64,000 nt of DNA, taken from the NCBI RefSeq assembly GCF_000203815.1, contig NW_004457642.1:496001-560000 (forward strand), given 5' to 3'. Source of the stretch: Cavenderia fasciculata. Taxonomy: Eukaryota; Evosea; Eumycetozoa; Acytosteliales; Cavenderiaceae. The position numbers and the translations under genes are program-made. Below the pieces are notes generated by a model. The model saw only the letters and a list, made by a program, of their open reading frames with translations, was not told the DNA's origin and did no database searches. Every line of letters begins with the position of its first letter. Position 1 is the first letter of the stretch. This document shows, piece after piece, positions 56,500 to 64,000 of this stretch.

Positions 56500-57189
56500 A
56501 TATATATCTCTTGTGAATAAATAATAAGTATATATATATCTCTCTCTCTCTCTCTTTTTTGTTTTGTTTTTTTAGATGAAAGTAAAGGTAAAGTTATTAT
56601 TATTGGAGATGAAAGGGTATTACTCGAATTGTTCAAGTTGTCACTTTTTTCATTCAAAAAAAACTGCAAAACAAATACACATGTCATTCAATTCATTAAA
56701 TTAAAAAATTGAACAAACATGATGGTAGAGGAACTGATAGGAGATCTTGAACCAATATATTTAATGAAATAGTAGCCAAATGATCACTTGAAGATAGAAA
56801 GAAGTTGTTTAAATGTTTGGATGGTTACGACGCTAAAGAGATAACGGACAGACAATACTAAAAAATTAATCGATACATTCACCGACACAACAAAGAAGGA
56901 AAAGCGATCGGTTCGGTAGCAGATCTCCGTTTGGTAATTGCTGATTTGCTTTTGACAAGTGGATGTGACCCAAATGTAGAAATATAATCAAGAATGGATA
57001 TGATACTACCAGAGTAGCAAGCAACAACAATAACATTTGCAGTGGATCATCTCCAAAAATTGGTCTCTTTCCATTGGAAAATGCATGTCACCCCAAATAA
57101 AAAGGGTGAACTCAGTTCTTATTATTCTTTTTATTTCTCTTTCGTGTTCTTTTTCATAAGAGTTATAATGAGAAAATCAGATAATTATC
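56467..57189. other. Divergent spacer (723 bp) before the Crinkler-like gene
   Basis: Contains CT-rich runs to about 56560. A stretch at about 56797-56990 could be read on the plus strand as KLFKCLDGYDAKEITDRQY, then INRYIHRHNKEGKAIGSVAD and LRLVIADLLLTSG, with a stop inside. It looks like decayed coding DNA. The remainder is AT-rich leader. Confidence 0.35.
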
Positions 57190-59234
57190 ATGTCAGAAAA
57201 ATCACCTTTACAGACTTGGGTTCTCTCCCAAGCATGTAGGATTGATGAGGAAGACAAACAAACCATAGCAAAACTATTAGAGGACAACAAATATCGTACT
57301 GTTGAGGACACCAAGGATATTACAGATAGTGATTGGGAGAGAATCACAAAAGTAGGAAAGTACATTACAATTTTGAGGGCCTACTCAAAACAACAACAAC
57401 AACAACCCCAACCCCAACCCAACACACAAGGCATGACACAACACATCACATAGTATTAAACAAAATAGATCATTTACTAATCATTTATTGTTTCTTTTTT
57501 CTTTTTCTTTCTTTTAGGGTTATCAAGAGGATACTCATTCACAAAAAAGCAGTTCGCAACATATGGACAGATTAAACCAGAGGAGACAGGAAAGTACTAT
57601 TGGATTGACCCAATAACTCAACCAGGTGGGGTGTCACTTTGCTCCAAAATCGAGCAAGGACAGTTTATTATGCTTCATGGTCCACGCTCATCTGGCAAGT
57701 CGACTCTTTTGCAGAGAGTAAAGCAGCATTTCAATGACCACTACTTTGTAATTTCGTAAGTTATAAAATAGAATTGTCATTTTTATTAAATTAAATGACA
57801 ATTCTAATATCAATATGCTATCCCAGTGTTTCTCTTCAAGAGCTTGGGCACGATTTCTACCAGAATACATCATCATTCTTTAAAGGAATAGGTAGTATTT
57901 TAAAGCTTCGCTATCCTCTTTTTGCCAACACCCCAATTAATAATGATCAAGATTTTGGTACTATCTTTACCACACAACAACGATTTGGCAAAAAGATCGT
58001 ACTCATCTTTGACGAATTTGACCAAGTCTACCACAATTGCAGTGGCTCAACCATTGACGGTATCCTTGGCAAGTTTAGAGCTATTCGAGAGAATGGTCGT
58101 CAAGTTCTCCAGTCTGCAATCGTGGCTGGTCCATACAATATCTTGTCGTTGTCATCATCGCCACGCGCTGGATCCCCATTCAACGTCAGAGAAGCAGTAC
58201 CCTCGCCAAACTTCTCGCTTCAAGCCGTCGAGCATCTTTTTTATATGTACCAACAAAACTCATTGACCACTGTCGAGCATGGAGTTGTTGAGGACATTTA
58301 CACAAGAACAGAAGGCCATCCTGGATTGGTTTGCCTTTTTGGACAACTCATCGACAACAATTTACCAGTTGGTAACACTCTCACCTATGAACAGTGGAGT
58401 CGCACCACCTCTTCATTGGTCATTCGCATGGAGGAATACCGTACAACCCATCGCGTTATTGTTGTTGTCAAAGACACAACGTACGAGCACCATCAATTAT
58501 TGGTCGAGTTGGTTATGATGATGCTTTATTCATCAAGTATCACCTCCATCGCACCAGACCCAATCTCCAAGACTATCAAAGTATCGGTTTTGAACTATCT
58601 TGTTTCTGAAGGCCTGGCAAAGGTTAATGAAAATCACTACTCGATCAAGAACCCCGCCATACAACAGTTGCTTTTGGCGAACATTGATTACCTTTCCTCG
58701 TGCACTACACCACCCACCCCTTTCCCGTTATTGGCACACGGAATCTCAATCCCCGACCTCGTCAGAGGTGTAGTTTCGGTTTTAACGCCAAGCGCTCTCG
58801 TTGCTGCCATGCATACTTCGTCAACGGTGTATCATGGTCACACCCTCCCTTGTGAAGCAGTTTACCATACAGAGTTATACTCTATCATTCAACGATGGAA
58901 ACCCAACTCCGTCACCTTGTCAACCAACGCCAACGTTCCCATCGCTGGAAGCCACACAAAGAGATGTGATCTTGTCATGGAACACAATCCTCAGGGTGCC
59001 TCGTGGTTGTGTTGTCTTGAATTGGTTGCCCATGCCAGTGATGGTGCAATCAAAGAACACATCGAAAGGGTATCCAAGTACTACCAACCAGTCATCAATT
59101 CTGATGAGGCTTGGGTGATCAATTTCACAATCGACCAAAACGTCAACGTCGCTTCTTCATTCTCCAATGTCAAAGTCATTCACGTCATACACAACAACGA
59201 TTTTACATCTTTTACACTCAAAGGAAACATCTAA
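57190..59234 (+). CDS. Crinkler-like P-loop NTPase with C-terminal nuclease-like domain
   Basis: Three exons, about 57190-57430, 57518-57755 and 57827-59234, 628 codons plus stop. The first junction needs a GC donor (AAG|GCATGA) to reach the frame LSRGYSFTKKQF; the second is GTAAGT. A small helical header (about residues 1-65, EDKQTIAKLLEDNKY) precedes an NTPase with Walker A GPRSSGKST, Walker B VLIFDEFDQVY and a helical lid. The C-terminal domain has a PD-(D/E)xK-like pattern, with KRCDLVMEHNPQG and then CCLELVAHAS. This order matches the eukaryotic Crinkler/CRN class of STAND-like NTPase plus restriction-type nuclease found in oomycetes, chytrids, algae and dictyostelids, as I recall. The copy is open end to end apart from the uncertain first donor. 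In hosts such genes are thought to act in conflict or immunity, and the target here is unknown. The last exon is GC-richer than its neighbours. Confidence 0.72.
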
Positions 59235-59520
59235 TGATGTCCATGTATATATATATATATATTTTTCAATTAGATCATGAGTTGGTGTAGTCTTTTATAA
59301 ATAAAACATCAGATTCTCAACATCTCCCTTTTTTTTGCACTTCATATTTAATAAGATATGCGCAGTTGGTCAATCAAACTAAACACCATTGATCCGTCGA
59401 TAGTCCCTAAACATCAATGGCTCAAAAAAAGCACAACAACTAATTATTCACTGATTAATAATTTATAATTTAATAATTTAATATATTTTACCTTTATAGT
59501 CAATCACGCTGTTGTTATGG

Positions 59521-59649
59521 TTATTCATTAGCGTCAGCCTTTTGCTTGGCTTCTAAATCTTTGTGCAGTTCAACTTTGGGACAATTAGTTGGCAATACGC
59601 AAATGACCTCCAAAAAAAAAATTAAATTTTTCAGTGAGAGTGCGATCAT
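59521..59649 (-). CDS. Small ORF or 3'-terminal exon, unknown
   Basis: A 42-codon frame from ATG 59649 to TAA 59521. The last 30 codons (EVICVLPTNCPKVELHKDLE then AKQKADANE) look like real protein with balanced codons, unlike the AT-rich flanks. The first codons (LKNLIFFLE) cross a 10-T run that could instead be an intron end (TTTTGGAG before GTC). If so, this is the terminal exon of a gene whose first exon I could not locate before the Tom40 start. No family is recognised. Confidence 0.35.
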   Translation of the reverse strand: MIALSLKNLIFFLEVICVLPTNCPKVELHKDLEAKQKADANE

Positions 59650-59955
59650 TCATTCTTTCGCCAAGCTCATTGTGTGCAGTGCGCTTTTTATTCAGACAGA
59701 CTCTTGTTTCGTATTGTTATATTCATTCAGATATCTGATATAATCATTTCATTATTATTATTCGGTTAGCAATATTGAATAATCTTGTTGTGGAACGATC
59801 ATCATCATACTAGTGCAAGTAGACAGTCAGACAGACAGACACACATTCTCTCGAGAGATATATAATAATCATCATCAACAAAAACGAGAGATTAGTTCCT
59901 TCCTCCCCTCCTCACAAGATAAAGATAACAAGTTGAATAGTACATAAAAACAACA
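59650..59955. other. Tom40 promoter region (306 bp)
   Basis: Contains GACAGTCAGACAGACAGACA near 59820 and a purine-rich leader before ATG 59956. A first exon for the small minus-strand frame at 59521-59649 could lie here but was not found. Confidence 0.4.
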
Positions 59956-61030
59956 ATGGCAACTATCGTAGACAATAACAACACCGACGTCGGTTCTGTC
60001 ACCAGTGATGTAGTAGCACCAACACCAACCACCAAAAAGTATATAAAGCCAGGCAAATTTGATGATATGGCTCGTGCTTCTCAAGATGTACTTTCCAACA
60101 ATGAAGCCTTTGATGGTATGCGTCTCGAATATCAAGGTGCCATTGGAAACGTTCAAACTTCCAACACCTTCCACTTGGGTTCCTCTGAAGAGGCCCCACC
60201 CTATGCCTTGACCACCGTTTTCTCAAGAGGAAATGTATGTAAAACAAAAAAGGAGAAAGGATAAGAGTACATATACTTATACTTTTTTAATTTAATTTAG
60301 GCCACAGTCGTTGCCAAATACGACTCTGATGTCAAATTGTTTGCAAGATCTATCTATTCTTCCAACATATTCACCAATACCTTTACTTTCCAAATCAACA
60401 AAGAGAAGAATATCTATTTGGGAGGTGATGCCGAATTTTCCATAAGAAGCACAAATCTCTATGTATGTAAATTTGATAGAGTCAAAGAGACAAGAAGAAG
60501 AACATTATATTAATCATTTCTCTCTTTCTTTTCTTTTTCTATTTCTATTTTTATTTTTATTTTAGTTCAAATATGATACTAATAGAACCTTCACAGCCAA
60601 CATTTTCCAAGCTTTACAAAAGAAATGGGCAGTTGGATTGGAATACGCAAATATCCCAAGTCAACAAGCAGAGTTTTACTCTGCCGGTGTCAGATGGAAG
60701 AAGGGCAAGGGAGAGACTTACTCGTTTAACATTTCAAATATAACTGGATTTGGTCTAAACTATTCTCGTAGACAAAATAATTTAGAATTGGCAACAGAGT
60801 TTGCTGTCAGTCCCCATCCACACACTGGCGCTCTCATGTCAAAGACTGTCTTTGGTGCCCGTTATGCCTTCCACGCCTCACTCTTTAAGATTCGTGCCGA
60901 TACCGACGGTTCAATCATTGGCATGTACGAAGAGATTTTGGGTGGTTTCGCCAGACTATGTTTCTGTGCTCATCTCAACTACTTTACCAATGATTACAAG
61001 ATTGGTCTTGGCATTCAAATTAGTAAATAA
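59956..61030 (+). CDS. tomm40: Mitochondrial import receptor Tom40
   Basis: Three exons, 59956-60234, 60301-60462 and 60566-61030, total 301 codons plus stop. A polar N terminus with KYIKPGKFDDMARASQDVL is followed by a porin-3 beta barrel: FDGMRLEYQGAIGNVQTSNT, FHLGSSEEAPPYALTTVFS, KKWAVGLEYANIP, VRWKKGKGETYSFNIS and the closing YKIGLGIQIS. The length and the alternating amphipathic strands fit Tom40, the translocation channel of the TOM complex in the outer mitochondrial membrane. It is not VDAC-like in its N terminus or length. It is convergent with pex3, with 93 bp between stops. Confidence 0.9.
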
Positions 61031-61123
61031 ATCAATAATAATAATAATAATAATAACTTTATAATATAATATCAAAATAATCCAAATTTAAATCGTATAT
61101 ATATATATTGTATTTCCATTTTT

Positions 61124-62779
61124 TTAATATTCCAATTTATTTAAATCTGAAACATTTGTTAAAATGGAAAGATTAAATTGGTAGACTAGAGGTTGATTTT
61201 TAATTCTTTCAATGATGGATCGAATATGATCGGGTGTTGTAGTTTGTGAATGTTGTTTGTTGAGTTTTGGCACCAATACAATCATATGCATTGGATTGAG
61301 TTTAGGAATGATCGATGCGATATCAATTGGCATGATCGATGACGATGTAATGAGATCGTCAACGCCAACTACCATTTGTTCAAGTTGTTGTGCTCTTGCT
61401 TGTTTTTGTTGATCCTCAAATATAGTTCTAGCATTCTCTGTAAATTGTAAAAATGATTGATTCATTGATTCTGTCAATACTTTAATAAAACTATCACTAC
61501 ATTATTAAATAATCAAATTAGTAAGATAGTTGGAACCAAATTGATTGATTGATTGAAATTACAAACCTTTCAAAAATATTTTTAATTTCATTTAATAACA
61601 TTAATCTATCAGATGATATTGATTCCTCTTGTTGTTGACCATTATTATCACTACCATTATTATTATCACTATTATTTTGATTATTATTATTTTTTGGTAA
61701 AAGGAATCTAGTTAAACAATTTTCTTGAGCCAACGATGATAAGGCTTGTTTTGATTCAAAATGAGATCTAATCTTTAAAAACACTTGTAATAGTGCTTGA
61801 TAACTAATTTGTTGATCGATTTTATAGTCTTCCAAAACTAGAGATACTTGATTCTCAATTTGTTGTACAAACTCTTCAAATCTATGTTCCAATATAGTAT
61901 TGGAAATGGAAAAGAATTTAGATTCAGTGTCTTCGCTAATAGGTCTTGTCGTTGATAATGGATTCGTTGCCGATGAATCTTTGTTGGTTTCTGGTGATGG
62001 ATTCATATCGGTTTGTTGTTTTAATATTTGTTCTAGATAACAATATCTTCCAATTAAATTAACTTGTAATCTTATAAATAACATTAATAATGGTATTATA
62101 TATAATGTACTAAAAACTTTTGTAAATACTATACAAAAAATAAAATGTAAAATGTAAGTATAATCAAATCATTCATTCATTACTCTACTTGTTTGTTTAC
62201 ATACTTGCAACCTTTAATTTTTCACTTAATCTTTGTTTTTGTTCGACATCTTTAGCTTGTCTTATATCTTGAATCGATGGTGCACCAACTGCAGCTTCCA
62301 ACTTTTCATCCAAACTTTGTAGAAACAGTGCTGTTGATTGATCACATGTTGCTTGTGTATTTGTAAAATATATAGTTACTCTAAATATAATAAGAATCAC
62401 AACAACAACAAGTTAATAATCATATGTATGATATGTATGATGTGTATAGTGTTAACTACACCTACCTTTGTTGAGCAGCTCTTTTTAATATTTGATGATG
62501 TGAATTGGTTATATTATTGTATAGATAATATACTCCACCACCAAATGCAACCAAGAATATGTTTAGTTTATGATTGAGTAGATATCCACTTGCATCTTTA
62601 ATATATTTGACTGTTTGTTTGTTATTGTTATTATTATTGTTGTTTTGATTAGTATTATTTAAAACTACAGCAGCAGCATTATTAACAGCTTTGTGATAAT
62701 CATTGCCATTGAACCATTGAATCACTGAAAACACAGCTCCACTTAATCCATCTTCCAATCTTTGTTTGATGTTACTCAT
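61124..62779 (-). CDS. pex3: Peroxisomal biogenesis factor Pex3
   Basis: Four or five exons: 62779-62466, about 62383-62206, about 62130-61567 and about 61498-61124. The N terminus has a membrane helix region (LNIFLVAFGGGVYYLYNNI) followed by the basic motif KRAAQQRVTIYFTNTQATC and LFLQSLDEKLEA. A second hydrophobic stretch (STLYIIPLLMLFIRLQVNL) starts the main helical bundle, as in Pex3. An Asn-rich loop and a C-terminal helical part (MNQSFLQFTENARTIFEDQQ) follow. Pex3 docks Pex19 on the peroxisome and ER membrane for peroxisomal membrane protein insertion. The assignment rests on the layout and the short motifs above. Total length about 480 residues. Asn tracts are inserts, as usual for the lineage. 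Confidence 0.8.
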
Positions 62780-63201
62780 CTCTGTCCTATCTATCCTATA
62801 ACTATCTATCTATCTTATCTCTATCTATCTATCTTATCTATGTATCTATCACCTTGAAATTGAAAATGAGAAAGAGACAACAATGATAATCATTAACGTG
62901 TCTTCACTCCAAACACACTTTTTCATTCAACACAAAAATAAATCACTCAATCAATCAATCCCGATTCTACAATTTGGGAAACGACACACATCGATATACA
63001 TATACATATTAGGACATTGATTGATTATCTAATCCATTCATCATTGATTTAAATGAAATTTCATTTGATTTGTGTGTATATTAATATTAACCAATTTAAA
63101 ATATGTTGTATTTATATACAATATGTATATATTGATGATATCGATTTTTAAACTATATTTAAACCATATGGAACATGATTTTATTTTGAATAATAATACG
63201 C
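62780..63201. other. Intergenic 422 bp, pex3 promoter and rpl23a 3' side
   Basis: Contains ATCTATCTATCTATCTTATC runs near 62800-62850 and an AT-rich stretch with ATACATATACATATT. No ORF or RNA was supported. Confidence 0.4.
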
Positions 63202-63980
63202 TTAGATTAAACCAATCTTGTTGGCAACATCAGCAGCATCATACTCTGGAGCTAACTTGACGAAGGCCTTCTTTTCACCACGTGGGGTGACCAAGGTGTT
63301 GACTCTCTTGGCCTTGACGTTGTACATCTTGTTGATGGCTTGGGCAATTTGGATCTTGTTGGCGAACATGTCTACCATGAAGGTGATGGTGTTGTTAGAT
63401 TCGATCTTCTTGTTGGCTGATTCGGTGGCGAGTGGAGCCTTGAGGATACGGAATTCAGTCATCTTGGAGACTCTCTTGACAGAGTTCTTTGGGAAAGCTG
63501 GGTTCTTTTCCAAGATTTGGGTCTTTGGACGCCTAAACAATTAAATAATCATAGTAATGAGTGATAGATGAAAAATGTAAGCGTTCAATGTTCTCTCTTT
63601 TTCTGTTTTCTCTTTCATTTCTTTGTTTCGTTGTTTTCGCTAACGATGTTGCTATAATGTGTGATGCATACTTGAAGTAGATAGAGGTTCTGATCTTACG
63701 TGGAGCACCGCTGGAAGTTCCCTTCTTGACGGCAGCAGCAGCAGCTGAGGACTTCTTGGCAGCAGCTGGAGCAATGATGTTGACCTTTTTACCAGCTCCC
63801 TTAACAGAGAGGTCTTGCTTTAAAGTGTTTCCTGTAGTAATCAAGTAGGTAGGTAGATAATGTATCAAGTAGGTAGAAGAGAGTTAATACATCGCTTTTA
63901 ACAGAGAGAGGAGGACGCACACGTATCGTCGACGGTGTTATATCTGTAATTAGAGATAAGTGATATGTACCCTTTGCCAT
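63202..63980 (-). CDS. rpl23a: 60S ribosomal protein L23a (uL23)
   Basis: Three exons: 63980-63971 (MAKG, 10 coding bases), about 63831-63674, and about 63533-63202. The N terminus is Ala/Lys-rich (PAAAKKSSAAAAAVKKGTSS) as in eukaryotic L23a, then PRKIRTSIYFKRPKTQILEK. The uL23 core follows with FRILKAPLATESANKKIES, NTITFMVDMFANKIQI, AINKMYNVKAKRVNTL and KKAFVKLAPEYDAADVANKI. It binds 26S rRNA near the exit tunnel and forms part of the SRP and nascent-chain docking site. Codons are strongly biased toward C/G third positions, consistent with high expression. The start is fixed by the tiny first exon, typical of ribosomal protein genes. Confidence 0.95.
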
Positions 63981-64000
63981 TGTACTTTATGTGAGATGGA

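Overview
The window is eukaryotic and looks like a dictyostelid social amoeba. The evidence is very AT-rich intergenic DNA, genes packed on both strands, short introns with GTAAGT/GTATGT donors and TAG acceptors, almost exclusive use of TAA stops, long Asn tracts in coding regions, and a gene complement typical of Dictyostelia: ComC-like LRR/TIG/EGF surface proteins, a 347-residue G-beta, a BP74-like protein and N-rich kinase- and GTPase-like proteins. Coding GC is higher and homopolymers are shorter than in D. discoideum, which suggests another group (Cavenderia, Heterostelium or Acytostelium-like). That placement is inference.

Layout. 1-11.1 kb is a cluster of ComC-like cell-surface genes: one truncated by the window edge, one complete on the minus strand, and one on the plus strand, with a small 4-TM protein gene between the last two. 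The two complete copies lie in inverted orientation and share an almost identical 3' kilobase, including an intron, although their 5' parts are diverged. The plus copy carries two single-base insertions in that shared part. 11.3-24.7 kb holds housekeeping genes: a TM9SF3-like protein, G-protein beta, a FUS-like Gly-rich RRM protein, endonuclease III, a DDHD phospholipase and a BP74-like secreted protein. 26.5-31.1 kb holds a two-HMA copper ATPase, a tRNA-Lys(CTT), an inverted relic of the same tRNA and a small secreted protein. 32.7-42 kb holds a dictyostelid ankyrin-type protein, a membrane-anchored PHP-domain protein, an F-box/Arf-like GTPase fusion and a SUZ-domain protein. 42.4-49.5 kb holds a fourth, more diverged ComC-like gene, a roughly 150-bp inverted repeat carrying a gene fragment, a small putative DNA-binding protein and a ChaC/PUA fusion. 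50-64 kb holds a secreted Cys-rich protein, an ABC ATPase, an MRH-like putative GPI protein, an N-rich orphan, a Crinkler-like NTPase-nuclease, Tom40, Pex3 and ribosomal protein L23a.

The neighbours do not form an operon; they are independently transcribed genes, many convergent with very short 3' spacers (30 bp between nth1 and the DDHD gene). The most unusual items are the ChaC-PUA fusion, the F-box-Arf fusion with an altered G3 motif, the homogenised inverted ComC-like pair, the long inverted repeat at 46.6-47.2 kb, the Crinkler-like gene and the tRNA-Lys relic. Family names come from remembered motifs, not from searches. Exon borders were read by eye and may be off by a base or two.
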